A program made the translations under genes and the position numbers. Positions 1-9,545 of a stretch of 64,000 nt of DNA are shown piece by piece (the first letter of the stretch is position 1; each line of letters opens with the position of its first letter). A model generated the notes under the pieces. That model ran no database searches. It worked only from the letters and a program-made list of their open reading frames with translations, and was not told where the DNA came from. The stretch is from Pseudomonas marginalis (GTDB lineage Bacteria; Pseudomonadota; Gammaproteobacteria; Pseudomonadales; Pseudomonadaceae): NCBI RefSeq assembly GCF_008692035.1, contig NZ_VTFG01000002.1, positions 1,116,001-1,180,000 of the forward strand, read 5' to 3'.

Positions 1-2465
1 CGGACCTGTCCACCAGCACGGTCAAGGCGATTCTCGGCCAGGCCTCCAAGCGCGAGCTCAAACAGCTGCATGAACATGACCGCCTGAGCCTGCGCCTGGC
101 CGAACAGGCGCGCCTGAGCGGCCACGAATTACGCTTGAACCGGGCGTTCGAAGGCCTGTATGTGGATGCCTGCGCCAACGCCGACAGTGACCGGATCACC
201 CTGTACCTGCTGCACAACCTGCCCGCCTGGCCGAAGACCCTGCGCATCGATGTGCGTGAACGGGACAATCAGGGGCGCCTGCTGGAAACCGCCGGCCATC
301 GGCAGGGCTCCTCGCGCCGGACCGTGGCCAGGACCAATCGCGGTTACCAGGCCTACACCCCGCAGGGCGAGCCGCTGGGCCAGCCCTCGAACCGATTGCT
401 GCGGGTGATTCTCAGCAGCTTGTCCGCCGACGAGCAGGCCTTGCTCGAAGTGGACAGCGAAAGCGGTATCGCCCAACTGCGCACCCAACTGGCCGAACTG
501 GCCTTCGCACGCCGCGTGGAAATCAAGGGCCTGCTGGATATCCCCCATCTGCAACCCTGGATGCAACCGGCCATGGGGGTGGATCGTTCGTTCCTGGTGT
601 ATCCGTTCTGGCAGCGTATCTGGCCGTTTCGCGGCCCACGGCCGCCGGATCTGGTGGCCAAGGTCCAGGAGCTTTACCCGCACTTCAACAATGACGATGC
701 ACGGCGGATGCTCCAGTCCCTGAACATGACCGACCCGGAAAAACTCATCGAGCTGGAGCGCCGCCAGGCCGAGTACCAGGCCATGGATGTGGAACTGTCA
801 CGCTGGAGCGAAACCCTGCTGCCGGCCGACAACGAACTCAATGACCCGCTGGGCATGAACCGTGGCCGACGTCGCCATATCGCCTACCAACTGCGGGGCG
901 CATGGCGGCGCGAAAACGCGACGTTCTATATCGCCGGCCTGTTCAACGTACCGTCACTGGAGTTGCAGCTGGACGACGAAGGCCTGCCGCCCGGCTCGTT
1001 CCTGACCGGCACCAGCGGCTTCAGCCACATCGAGTACCTGCGGATTTCCGGGAACGCCTTCCCCGCCACGGGGGCAGAGTTCCTGGGCAAATTCACCCAG
1101 CTCAAGGCCCTGCGCATCGACTGTCGCCTCACCGACTTGCCCAGCGCGATCACCGACATGACCTGGCTCACCCACCTGGACTTGAACGACAACGACCTGC
1201 GCTTGACCGAAGAGTCGGTACAGCGCCTGGCCACTATGGTCAACCTGCAGAAACTCGACCTGAACGACAACCCGGACCTGACCCTCACCCCGGATGTCAG
1301 CCGGATGCTGCAGCTCAATACCCTGCGCCTGGCCAACACCGGCATCACCCAGTGGCCCATCGGCGCCAGCGCGCTGCCGGTGCTGACCGAGCTGCACTTG
1401 CAGTCCAACGGGATCAGCACCATTCCCGACGAAGTCTTCAGCAACCCCTGGTTGCAAATGGCCAATCGCAATACCCTGCTGCACGAAAACCCGCTGTCCG
1501 CCGAGACCCTGGCAAGCATCGACGCCTACCGTATCGCCACGGGTATCCGCCTGGGCGGTCAACTGCGCACACCGGCCCATGCCCCCGTGGCGCCGAATGA
1601 CTTCGATACCTGGCTGACCGGCGTCGCGGCGCAGGACGTGGCGGCCCGCCGACAACTGTGGGAGCAACTGAAGACGAATGAAACAGCAAGTGCCGATGAT
1701 GTGTTCCGGGTCCTGCGCGACCTGAAGAGGACCCACGCCTACCGCAACACCACCTCAAGAACGCGGCTGACCGAGCGAGTCTGGAGCCTGCTGATGGCGA
1801 TGGGCGAATCGACGCAACTGCGCAACACGATCTGCCTCAATACCTACGGTTCAGGCAATTGCGGCGACAGCGTGCTGCTGGCCTTTACCAACATGGAATT
1901 GCATCACCGTATCCACCAGGCCAAGCTGCAACCCAGGAGCTACCTGGCCGACCGGGCCTTGCTGGAACTGGCCAAGAGTTGCTTCTACCTCAATCAGCTC
2001 GACCACTTTGCCGACCAGTTCGTGCTGGCGCGCGAACGGGCCGACCTGGACGCCGATCCCGCCGAGGTGACCATTTACCTGCGCAGTAAACTGGCGCGGG
2101 AATTCAACTTGCCGTTTTATCCACTGGAGCTGCTGTACAGCGTGGATGACTATGTGACACCGGCGGTGATCGACGACGCGCGCCGGACCCTGCGCAGGCT
2201 CGGCCAGTCACCGGCCTTGCAGGAAGCGATCCTGGCCACCGAGTTCTGGATCGAGTACCTGGCCAGCAGTGAGCCGGAGGCCTTTTTCACCGTCAAGGAC
2301 ACCATCACCTACAAAGTCAGCGTGCTCGATCGGGCATTGTCGGACAGGCGTTCGGATGAATACCTGGAGCGTCGCCAGCAATTGGCCGACGAGGAAGCCA
2401 ACGAACACAACCGCCTGGTGCGGCAGTTGACCGAGGGCACGCAACGCACGTTGCAGCGGGTCTGA
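1..2465 (+). CDS. LRR-NEL E3 ubiquitin ligase-type effector, C-terminal part (5' end outside window)
   Basis: The reading frame is open from position 3, so the gene begins upstream of the window and about 820 residues are visible. An LRR block (about nt 1030-1440) shows repeated L-x-x-L-x-L-x-x-N units such as LTHLDLNDNDL. It is followed by a NEL (novel E3 ligase) domain from about nt 1600 to the end. The Cys-x-Asp catalytic signature of IpaH/SspH ligases appears as NCGD, with the Cys codon at nt 1860-1862. In IpaH-type enzymes this Cys forms the thioester with ubiquitin, and eukaryotic host proteins are the targets. Pseudomonas homologues are usually much longer, with an N-terminal dermonecrotic-toxin-like region, so the missing part is probably large. 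The delivery route cannot be judged here. The domain call is confident; the host function is inferred. Confidence 0.85.
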   Translation, partial: DLSTSTVKAILGQASKRELKQLHEHDRLSLRLAEQARLSGHELRLNRAFEGLYVDACANADSDRITLYLLHNLPAWPKTLRIDVRERDNQGRLLETAGHRQGSSRRTVARTNRGYQAYTPQGEPLGQPSNRLLRVILSSLSADEQALLEVDSESGIAQLRTQLAELAFARRVEIKGLLDIPHLQPWMQPAMGVDRSFLVYPFWQRIWPFRGPRPPDLVAKVQELYPHFNNDDARRMLQSLNMTDPEKLIELERRQAEYQAMDVELSRWSETLLPADNELNDPLGMNRGRRRHIAYQLRGAWRRENATFYIAGLFNVPSLELQLDDEGLPPGSFLTGTSGFSHIEYLRISGNAFPATGAEFLGKFTQLKALRIDCRLTDLPSAITDMTWLTHLDLNDNDLRLTEESVQRLATMVNLQKLDLNDNPDLTLTPDVSRMLQLNTLRLANTGITQWPIGASALPVLTELHLQSNGISTIPDEVFSNPWLQMANRNTLLHENPLSAETLASIDAYRIATGIRLGGQLRTPAHAPVAPNDFDTWLTGVAAQDVAARRQLWEQLKTNETASADDVFRVLRDLKRTHAYRNTTSRTRLTERVWSLLMAMGESTQLRNTICLNTYGSGNCGDSVLLAFTNMELHHRIHQAKLQPRSYLADRALLELAKSCFYLNQLDHFADQFVLARERADLDADPAEVTIYLRSKLAREFNLPFYPLELLYSVDDYVTPAVIDDARRTLRRLGQSPALQEAILATEFWIEYLASSEPEAFFTVKDTITYKVSVLDRALSDRRSDEYLERRQQLADEEANEHNRLVRQLTEGTQRTLQRV

Positions 2466-2471
2466 GACCGT

Positions 2472-2505
2472 GCGGGCCGACCTGTCGTAACACAGGCCGG
2501 CCCGC
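2472..2505. terminator. Strong stem-loop between convergent genes
   Basis: Fourteen-base arms at 2472-2485 and 2492-2505 pair with one mismatch around a 6-nt loop. The stem sits 6 bp after the NEL gene stop and 10 bp from the 3' end of the convergent permease. There is no clear T-tract on either side, so it may act as a bidirectional 3'-end stabiliser rather than a textbook terminator. Confidence 0.6.
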
Positions 2506-2515
2506 GCTCAAGGGA

Positions 2516-3934
2516 TCACGCCGACGGCTGTGAACCCTGGACGACCGGGGTCGGCTGCAGCTTGAACACGTAGAACAACACGGTCAGCAGCACCAGGAAG
2601 GCCGGCCCCACATACAGTGCCACGCGGGTATCCGGGAAGTACGCCATCAGGCCCACCACCAGTACCAGGAACCCCAGGGCCAGGTACGAACTGACCGGGT
2701 ACAGCCACATGCGGTACTTGAGGGCTTTCTGTTCGGCCGGGCTCAGGCTCCTGCGGAACTTGAGCTGGGCCAGCAGGATCATGACCCACGTCCAGATCGC
2801 GCCGAAGGTGGCGATGGACGTGACCCAGACGAAGACTTTCTCCGGTACCAGGTAGTTGAGCAGCACGCCCAGCAGCAAGGCGAAGATCGACAACAGCAGC
2901 GCCTTGCGCGGTACGCCGTTGCTCGAGGTGGTAGCGAACGTGGCCGGCGCCTGGCCGTTCTGCGCCAGGCTGTAGAGCATGCGCCCGGTGCTGAAGATGC
3001 CGCCGTTGCACGACGACAGTGCCGCAGTGATCACCACGAAGTTGATGATGCCGGCGGCGGTCTTGATGCCCAGGCGCTCGAAGGTCATCACGAACGGGCT
3101 GCCCTGGGTGCCGATTTCATTCCACGGGTAGATCGACAGGATCACGAACAACGCGCCCACGTAGAACAGCAGGATGCGCCAGAACACCGAGCCGATGGCG
3201 CGGGGAATGGTCTTCTGCGGGTTCTTCGCTTCACCGGCGGTGAGGCCGATCATCTCCACGCCCAGGTAGGCGAACATCACCATTTGCAGGGACATCAACA
3301 CGCCCTGGACGCCATTGGGCATGAAGCCGCCGTGGCTCCACAGGTTGGAAATGCCCAGGGCCACGCCGTCGTTGCCGAAGCCGAAGGCAATGATGCCGAC
3401 GCCGCCGATCACCATGGCAATGATGGTGACGATCTTGATCAGCGCGAACCAGAATTCGAACTCACCGAAGGCCTTCACCGCGATCAGGTTGATGGTGCCC
3501 ATGCTGATCAGGGCTGCCAGGGCCCAGATCCAGCGCGGCGTATCGGGGAACCACACGCCCATGTACACCGCCACCGCAGTGATCTCCGCCACGCAGGTCA
3601 CCAGCCACAGGAACCAATAGTTCCAGCCGGTCAGGAAGCCCGCCAACGGGCCGAGGTAGTCCTGGGCATAGCGGCTGAACGAGCCGGCGACCGGGTTGTG
3701 CACGGCCATTTCGCCGAGGGCGCGCATGATCACCAGGATGGCCAGGCCACCGATGATGTAGGACAGCATGATGGCCGGGCCGGCCATTTCGATGGCCTTG
3801 GCCGAGCCGAGGAACAGGCCGACACCGATACAGGCGCCGAGCGCCATCAGGCGGATATGCCGTTCGCCCAGTTCGCGTTTGAGCGGGCCGCCCGAAGCGG
3901 TCTCGCCATGGGGCAGGTGGTTGCCGACTGGCAT
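2516..3934 (-). CDS. ProY/AroP-family amino acid permease
   Basis: A 472-residue APC-superfamily (AAT family) cytoplasmic-membrane permease with about 12 hydrophobic segments. Family hallmarks are visible: ERHIRLMALGACIGVGLFLG at the first helix, AGPAIMLSYIIGG, MRALGEMAVHNP and FSRYAQDYLGPLAGF. By recall it is closest to enterobacterial ProY (shared GVWFPDTPRWIW-like and SLQMVMFAYLGVEMIG segments), so proline or another neutral or aromatic amino acid is the likely substrate, taken up by proton symport. I start it at the ATG at 3934, preceded by GAGG at good spacing; the longer open frame to 4036 has no such support and would add a non-hydrophobic tail. The substrate is uncertain. Confidence 0.88.
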   Translation of the reverse strand: MPVGNHLPHGETASGGPLKRELGERHIRLMALGACIGVGLFLGSAKAIEMAGPAIMLSYIIGGLAILVIMRALGEMAVHNPVAGSFSRYAQDYLGPLAGFLTGWNYWFLWLVTCVAEITAVAVYMGVWFPDTPRWIWALAALISMGTINLIAVKAFGEFEFWFALIKIVTIIAMVIGGVGIIAFGFGNDGVALGISNLWSHGGFMPNGVQGVLMSLQMVMFAYLGVEMIGLTAGEAKNPQKTIPRAIGSVFWRILLFYVGALFVILSIYPWNEIGTQGSPFVMTFERLGIKTAAGIINFVVITAALSSCNGGIFSTGRMLYSLAQNGQAPATFATTSSNGVPRKALLLSIFALLLGVLLNYLVPEKVFVWVTSIATFGAIWTWVMILLAQLKFRRSLSPAEQKALKYRMWLYPVSSYLALGFLVLVVGLMAYFPDTRVALYVGPAFLVLLTVLFYVFKLQPTPVVQGSQPSA

Positions 3935-4376
3935 AGGGATACAACCTCGTCTTGTTATTGGATATGAGCCTCCGAGTCCGGCACGCCACGGCGGGTCAGC
4001 CATGGCATGCCGTCTCCGGTGAACCTTATGGGTCAACCGGTCTGGCCGGGCCAGATCAGGGGGGTGCAGTATAAAAAGCTCAACCCAGTGATTTTCACTC
4101 TATAAACGGCAATATTCAGCGGGAACTCCCGGAGAACTCCGATTGCGCGGTGGGAGTATCGCACGGCAATGGTGCGCGGCTTAAGCCCATTGCCCTGCGT
4201 ACTGACCCTGGCGGCGCCCACATCGGCACGTCGAAGAACCACGTGCGGGCCATGGGCAGGCTGATTTCGCCGCGATGAATCGCCAGGGGTTGCACGGGGT
4301 CGCCCGCACGCCGACAAATTTCTCGGCGGTGCCCATCAGCGTCTACGCTTGAATCAAGTCCGATCAATCTGCCGGG
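3935..4376. other. Intergenic region between permease and PBP
   Basis: A 442-bp divergent promoter region with no convincing gene; the short frames crossing it lack recognisable domains. It holds a TATACT-like -10 box for the permease (plus-strand 4068-4073) and the inverted repeat listed separately. Nothing else stands out. Confidence 0.5.
4041..4055. promoter_or_regulatory. Inverted repeat in permease leader, possible operator
   Basis: TCTGGCCGGGCCAGA is a 7+1+7 perfect inverted repeat about 110 bp upstream of the permease ATG. It lies just downstream of a candidate minus-strand -10 box (TATACT, 4068-4073), where a repressor would be expected to bind. No regulator is assigned. Confidence 0.3.
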
Positions 4377-7300
4377 ATGGATCAATCGACTATGGGCGCT
4401 TTATGGCAAACCGATTCAACCAAGGCTGCGGCCCCCACCGACAGCATGGACGAACAGCCATTGCCACGACGCTCCCGCAAACGGCTGTACCGGTGGCGAA
4501 TGGCGTGGCTGTTGCTGGTGATCGGCCTGATCGCCGCAGGGTTCGCCGCCCAGCGCGAAATGCGCACGTCCCATTGGCAGGCCCGGGAACTGAGCCGCCT
4601 GGCCGCCACCTTGAACTACCGGCTCGAACCCGGCCCCAGCGATGCCGTGGTCTATCCCGGTGACGGGCCTTTCGACAAACGCCTGGGCTACAGCGACCTG
4701 GATGAATTCCTGCCGCGCCTGCTCAAGCGCAACTATCTGGTCCAGAGCCAGGTGCGCTTCTCCCCGCCCCTGATGACCTATGCCGAGCGCGGCCTGTTCG
4801 TGCCTTATGGGGAGAAAATCCAGGCCGGCCTGTCGATCAGCGATTGCCGCGCCGAGCCGTTGTACCGGTTCACCTACCCACAGCAGTCCTACCAGCGTTT
4901 CGACGCGATCCCGCCGGTGGTGGTCAACAGCCTGCTGTTCATCGAGAACCGCGATTTGCTCGACCCGGCCCAGCCCCAGGCCAACCCGGCGGTGGACTGG
5001 CCGCGCTTCGCCAGGGCGGCGTGGTCGCAAGTGGCCAAGCTGTTGCACTTGCCCGGGCAGACCGCCGGCGGCAGTACCCTGGCCACCCAGCTGGAAAAAT
5101 ACCGCCACTCCCCTGACGGGCTGACGCTGTCCGGCGGCGAGAAACTGCGCCAGATGTTTTCCGCCAGCGTGCGCGCCTATCGGGATGGCCCGCAGACCTT
5201 GCAGGCGCGCCAGGACATCGTGCGCGACTACCTCAACAGCGTGCCGTTGTCCGCCGTGCCCGGTCACGGCGAAGTGCATGGCATGGCCGGAGGGTTGCGT
5301 GTGTGGTACGGCGCCGACTTCGACCGCACCAACGCGTTGCTCGCCGACACCCGCCCGCAGGACCTCGCGCAAAAGGGCCTGGCCCTGCGCGAAGTGTTGT
5401 CGTTGATGATTGCCCAGCGCCGGCCTTCCCATTACCTGTCCAAAGGCCACGCGGAACTTTCGAACCTGACCGACAGCCACCTCCGCCTGCTGGAGCGGGA
5501 CGGGATCATCGACCCTGCCCTGGCAAGGGCCGCCCTGGCCAGCACAGTGAGTTACCGCGACTGGCAGCAACAGCCGACGCTCCAAGCGATTGACACCAAC
5601 AAAGGCATCAGCATGGCCCGCAGCCGCCTGGCCGCCCTGCTCAACCGCCCGCTGTATGACCTGGATCGCCTCGACCTGTCCGCCACCAGCACCTTGCACA
5701 ATGAGCTGCAAACCCAGGCCACGGCCTACCTCAAGCACCTGGCCGATCCGGCCTTCGCCGGGCAACTCGGCCTGCTCGGCCCGCGCCTGCTGACGCCCGC
5801 CAGCACCGCCCAGGTGCGCTACAGCTTCACGCTGTACGAGATGACCGGCGACGGCGCGCGGGTCCGGGTGCAGACCGACAACACCGACCAGCCGTTCGAT
5901 ATCAACGAGAGCAGCAAGCTGGAACTGGGCTCCACCGCCAAGCTGCGGGTGCTCACCACCTACCTGCAAATCATCAGCGAACTGCACCAGCGCTACGCCG
6001 ACCAGACACCGGCTGCACTGAAAAAAGTCGATATCGATGAGCAGGATCGCCTGTCGCGCTGGGCCGTGGACTACCTGGCGCAAAACAGCGACAAGAGCCT
6101 GTCGAAGATGCTCGAGGCCGCCCTCGACCGGTCGTATTCCGCCAGCCCCGGCGAGAGCTTCTTTACCGGCGGCGGCCTGCATCGCTTCCATAACTTTCGC
6201 AATGAAGACAACGGCCGCAACCCGACGTTGCGCGACGCCCTGCGTGAGTCGATCAACCTGCCATTTATTCGCCTGATGCGTGACCTGGTGCGCTACAGCA
6301 CCTATCACGCAGACAACAACAGTGCCGAGTTGCTCAAGGACGACAGCAACCCACGGCGCCAGGAATACCTGGCCCAGTTCGCCGACCGCGAAGGCACGAC
6401 CTTCCTGCTGCGCTTCTGGAAAAAGTACCGCAACAAGGACACCCAGGCGCGGCTCGCCACCTTTCTCGACAGCCTGCACCCTACCGCCATCCGCCTGGCC
6501 GCCGTGCACCGCTACCTGTTGCCCCAGGCCAGCCAGGCGAGCTTCAACAGCTTCGTGCGCTCCCACCTGACCGGCAGCAAGGCCGCAGAAAAACTGACCG
6601 ACGAACGCCTGGCCAGGCTCTACAACGACTACGGCCCCGGTGCCTACGACCTGCCGGACCAAGGCTATATCGCCAAGGTCCACCCCCTGGACCTGTGGCT
6701 GCTCGGCTACCTGTTGAACCACCCCGACGCCACCTTCACCCAGGCCGTCGCTGCCAGCGAGCATGAGCGCCAGGAAGTCTATGGCTGGCTGTTCAAGAGC
6801 CGCCACAAGAGCGCCCGCGACAGTCGTATCCGCACCATGCTGGAGGTCGAGGCGTTCCTGGATATTCACCAGCGCTGGCAGGCGGTGGGCTACCCGTTCG
6901 ACCACCTGGTGCCGTCCCTGGCCACGGCCATCGGCAGCTCGGGGGACCGCCCGGCGGCGATGGCGGAACTGGTGGGCACGATCCTCAACGACGGCGTACG
7001 CGAGCCGACGCTGCGCATCGACAGCCTGCACTTTGCCGTCGACACCCCCTATGAAACCCGCCTGGTGAACAACCCCGACAAAGGCAAGCGGGTGATGCCC
7101 AGCGAAGTCGCCACCGCCTTGCGCGGCGCGTTGTCCCAGGTGGTGGATGCGGGCACGGCCAAACGCGTGTCGGGCAGCTTCAAGCTGCCCGACGGCACAC
7201 CGCTGGCCATGGGCGGCAAGACCGGCACCGGGGACAATCGCATCGAAGCCATCGGCGCCGGTGGGCGCATCCTCAGCTCCAAGGCGATCAACCGTACCGC

Positions 7301-7502
7301 GACCTTTGTGTTCTATATCGGCGACCGGCATTTCGGCACGCTGACGGCCTTCGTGCCCGGCAGCGGCGCGCAGAATTTCACCTTTACCTCGGCGCTGCCG
7401 GTGCAGGTGCTCAAGGGCATGGCGCCGGTGCTGATGCCGTACCTGCAACCGGGCGGCCATACCCTGTGCAACCCGCCTCGTGCCGTGACCTCAACAGACT
7501 AA
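4377..7502 (+). CDS. Long class A penicillin-binding protein (GT51 transglycosylase + transpeptidase)
   Basis: A 1041-residue inner-membrane murein synthase. One transmembrane helix (about residues 43-63) follows a basic stretch. The GT51 glycosyltransferase motifs are ENRD (E190, the position of the catalytic Glu) and GGSTLATQLEK (from residue 231). The transpeptidase motifs are STAK (S519, K522), SIN (S625-N627) and KTGTG (K948), so both activities look intact. About 320 residues separate SxN from KTG, far more than in typical PBP1 proteins, which indicates a large insert of unknown role. The ATG at 4377 has a weak ribosome site; ATG 4392 or 4446 would also retain the membrane anchor. Its 3' end overlaps the convergent fimbrial chaperone by 4 bp. 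Confidence 0.8.
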   Translation: MDQSTMGALWQTDSTKAAAPTDSMDEQPLPRRSRKRLYRWRMAWLLLVIGLIAAGFAAQREMRTSHWQARELSRLAATLNYRLEPGPSDAVVYPGDGPFDKRLGYSDLDEFLPRLLKRNYLVQSQVRFSPPLMTYAERGLFVPYGEKIQAGLSISDCRAEPLYRFTYPQQSYQRFDAIPPVVVNSLLFIENRDLLDPAQPQANPAVDWPRFARAAWSQVAKLLHLPGQTAGGSTLATQLEKYRHSPDGLTLSGGEKLRQMFSASVRAYRDGPQTLQARQDIVRDYLNSVPLSAVPGHGEVHGMAGGLRVWYGADFDRTNALLADTRPQDLAQKGLALREVLSLMIAQRRPSHYLSKGHAELSNLTDSHLRLLERDGIIDPALARAALASTVSYRDWQQQPTLQAIDTNKGISMARSRLAALLNRPLYDLDRLDLSATSTLHNELQTQATAYLKHLADPAFAGQLGLLGPRLLTPASTAQVRYSFTLYEMTGDGARVRVQTDNTDQPFDINESSKLELGSTAKLRVLTTYLQIISELHQRYADQTPAALKKVDIDEQDRLSRWAVDYLAQNSDKSLSKMLEAALDRSYSASPGESFFTGGGLHRFHNFRNEDNGRNPTLRDALRESINLPFIRLMRDLVRYSTYHADNNSAELLKDDSNPRRQEYLAQFADREGTTFLLRFWKKYRNKDTQARLATFLDSLHPTAIRLAAVHRYLLPQASQASFNSFVRSHLTGSKAAEKLTDERLARLYNDYGPGAYDLPDQGYIAKVHPLDLWLLGYLLNHPDATFTQAVAASEHERQEVYGWLFKSRHKSARDSRIRTMLEVEAFLDIHQRWQAVGYPFDHLVPSLATAIGSSGDRPAAMAELVGTILNDGVREPTLRIDSLHFAVDTPYETRLVNNPDKGKRVMPSEVATALRGALSQVVDAGTAKRVSGSFKLPDGTPLAMGGKTGTGDNRIEAIGAGGRILSSKAINRTATFVFYIGDRHFGTLTAFVPGSGAQNFTFTSALPVQVLKGMAPVLMPYLQPGGHTLCNPPRAVTSTD

Positions 7503-8239
7503 CCGTTGATTTCGATGATGCGTTCGGAGGTGCCCTCCACCAGATAGAACCGATACGTCCGCCCGGGCTGTTTTTCAAAGCTGAACACCCGGCCAGGGAA
7601 GATATGGTTCTTGGTGGTCGGGGCGCAGGATGTACGGTCCTTTGCCGCGCAATCCTTGAACTCATCCACCACCACCACGGTGTTGCCGGCATTGCGCAAG
7701 GTGTAACGCTGCCCGCCGTTTTCGACCCGGGTGTCGAAGCGGCTGTCCTTGGGCCGCACGAAGAACACCGTGCCGTAGCCGGCCATCACCTGCACGCCTC
7801 CCACCAAGGTCTCTTCGTAGGCTTTGCGCTCTTCGTCGCTGAGACCAAAGCCGTCTTCGGTCTCGGGCGCGACCGGCAGGTAGCGTACCCGGAAGTAGCG
7901 CTCGCGGTCGCGATCGCCGATAAACACAAAACGCGTGCTCTGCATGCCGTCCGCCGGCACGATCAGGCGCGCCGGGCTGGCCACCAGGCCGTTGCGCACG
8001 CTGCCATCGGCTTCGAGCTTGAGCGGCACCTCGTCGTAGCTGCCGTCGGGCTTGTAGAGCATCTCGGTGACATTGACCTTGACGAAGGCCGTCTTGGTGC
8101 CGCCGTTGAATACCCGCTTGAGGTAGGTGCTTTTATCGCCGCGCAAATAATCGTAGAAGTCACCGACGTTGATGTTCGGCCCGGCCTGGGCATTGAGTGA
8201 ACACAGCATCAAACCCAGCATTGCATATAAAGCCTTCAT
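7499..8239 (-). CDS. Alternate (CfaA/CblB-like) fimbrial periplasmic chaperone 2
   Basis: A 246-residue Sec-exported protein (MKALYAMLGLMLCSLNAQA signal). It closely resembles the chaperone encoded at 8790-9536: both share PNINVG-FYDYL-GDKSTYLKR at the mature N-terminus, ARLIVP-DGMQ-TR, and a C-terminal VVVVDEFKDCA segment with two Cys. Periplasmic chaperones of this class complete pilin folds by donor-strand complementation and pass subunits to the usher. I start at ATG 8239 because AGAGGAG lies 5 nt upstream; the open frame to 8263 begins with GTG inside the preceding stop region. It is the last gene of the fimbrial operon, 20 bp after the minor pilin. Assignment rests on context plus recalled family features. 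Confidence 0.75.
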   Translation of the reverse strand: MKALYAMLGLMLCSLNAQAGPNINVGDFYDYLRGDKSTYLKRVFNGGTKTAFVKVNVTEMLYKPDGSYDEVPLKLEADGSVRNGLVASPARLIVPADGMQSTRFVFIGDRDRERYFRVRYLPVAPETEDGFGLSDEERKAYEETLVGGVQVMAGYGTVFFVRPKDSRFDTRVENGGQRYTLRNAGNTVVVVDEFKDCAAKDRTSCAPTTKNHIFPGRVFSFEKQPGRTYRFYLVEGTSERIIEING

Positions 8240-8259
8240 AACCACTCCTCTGCCCATCA

Positions 8260-8790
8260 TCACGGCCGTACCGCATCGAACAGCAGCTCGACGCTGCCGT
8301 AGTACTCACCAGGGGTAAAACCATCCGCCGGCTCGACCGCCGAGATATCCAGCAGCACGCGCTTGCCCTGGCGCGCCTCGTCGTGCGGCACCACCAGGGT
8401 GTCATCGAGGCCCAGCACCTGGCCGTTGAAGGTGACGTTCAAGTCGATATAGGTGCGCCCGCCATTGAACAGCGTGGGCAACGCGCCCAGACGGGCGTTG
8501 ATGCCGCCGGCGGAACTCTTCACGTCAAAGTGCTCGCGCAGCGGGCGCAGGCGCCCGGGTACCAGGTCCCAGACCATTTTTTGCTCGCGCTCCAGGAACC
8601 CGGGGTTGATCGGCAGGACGTAAAAGTCTGCGGTCGGGATGGTCACGGACACATCGAACACCTGTTCTTCACGGATCGCCAAGGCCTGGGTACTCAGCAA
8701 TGCGCCCACCATCAGCAGCAGCGCCGCCAACACGAGCTTGCAATGTCTGCACGACTGGCGCGCGCCCCCTGGGGCTATTTCACTGACCAT
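8260..8790 (-). CDS. CS1-type minor fimbrial subunit
   Basis: A 176-residue exported pilin-like protein. A basic N-terminus and a hydrophobic segment ending ALA are followed by FDVSVTIPTADFYVLP, which matches the N-terminal donor strand INIKATIPTKQFHVQP of the major pilin at 14747-15238. Both also share the core FNG-V-G--D-LVV and an -PADG- segment near the C-terminus. It lacks Cys in the mature part, as CS1/CFA-I pilins do. The ATG overlaps the upstream chaperone stop (TGATG), so translation is coupled. A low-abundance subunit, adaptor or terminator of the shaft is the likely role; this is inferred from its position between two chaperones rather than beside the usher. Confidence 0.72.
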   Translation of the reverse strand: MVSEIAPGGARQSCRHCKLVLAALLLMVGALLSTQALAIREEQVFDVSVTIPTADFYVLPINPGFLEREQKMVWDLVPGRLRPLREHFDVKSSAGGINARLGALPTLFNGGRTYIDLNVTFNGQVLGLDDTLVVPHDEARQGKRVLLDISAVEPADGFTPGEYYGSVELLFDAVRP

Positions 8791-9536
8791 CAGCCTTTGA
8801 CCTCATATGGTTTTTTTTCGCTGCCCTCGATCAGGGTGAAGCGGTAGGTACGCCCGGCCTGCCTGGCAAAGCTGAAGGCACGCCCCGGCAGGATGTGATG
8901 CTTGGTGACGGGCAGGCAGTCCTGGCTATCGCCACTGGCGCAGTCCTTGAACTCATCGACCACCACCACGCTGTTGCCGTCGTTATGCAGCCCGTACTCA
9001 ACGGGTTGCTCATCGATGCGGGTGGCGAAGCGGGTGTCCTTGGGCCGCACGAAAAACACCGTGCCGAACCCCGCCAACACCGTGACCCCGGCTGACAGTT
9101 GATTCTTGTAGGCCTCGCGCTCTTCGCTGGAGACCACGAAATCGTCCTCGGGCTCGGGCATCACGGGCACGAAACGCAGGCGGAAATAGCGCTCGTTTTG
9201 CCGCTCGCCCAGGTACAACAGGCGTGTGCCCTGCATGCCATCGGGCGGCACGATCAGGCGGGCCGGCGTGGCCATCAGGCCATCGCGCGCGGCATTCCCG
9301 GGGGTGTTCTTGAGCTCGACCTCCTCGGCGCTGCCATCGGCGTTGTAGAGGATCTCCATCACCGAGACCTTGATGAACGCCGTACTGTCGCCACCGTTGA
9401 ATATCCGTTTCAGGTAGGTACTTTTGTCACCTTCGAGGTAGTCATAGAACACCCCGACGTTGATGTTGGGAGCCGCTGGCGCCGACAACGGCAACCAGCA
9501 CAGCGCACACAGCGCCAACAGATGTTTCATCGCCAT
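8790..9536 (-). CDS. Alternate (CfaA/CblB-like) fimbrial periplasmic chaperone 1
   Basis: A 248-residue exported chaperone with signal MKHLLALCALCWLPLSAPA and mature start APNINVGVFYDYLEGDKS. It is clearly paralogous to the protein encoded at 7499-8239 over its full length. It starts 9 bp after the second adhesin and overlaps the minor pilin by one base. ATG 9530 (two codons in) is an equally possible start. The family acts in the periplasm to stabilise unpolymerised pilins; having two copies suggests separate clients (major pilin or adhesins versus minor pilin), which is inference. Confidence 0.77.
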   Translation of the reverse strand: MAMKHLLALCALCWLPLSAPAAPNINVGVFYDYLEGDKSTYLKRIFNGGDSTAFIKVSVMEILYNADGSAEEVELKNTPGNAARDGLMATPARLIVPPDGMQGTRLLYLGERQNERYFRLRFVPVMPEPEDDFVVSSEEREAYKNQLSAGVTVLAGFGTVFFVRPKDTRFATRIDEQPVEYGLHNDGNSVVVVDEFKDCASGDSQDCLPVTKHHILPGRAFSFARQAGRTYRFTLIEGSEKKPYEVKG

Positions 9537-9545
9537 AAATCCCCG

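Noticed and set aside
4416..7460. Open frame of about 1000 codons on the minus strand opposite the PBP
   Set aside because: Lies wholly antisense to a gene with intact catalytic motifs, lacks any recognisable domain, and is explained by high third-position GC.
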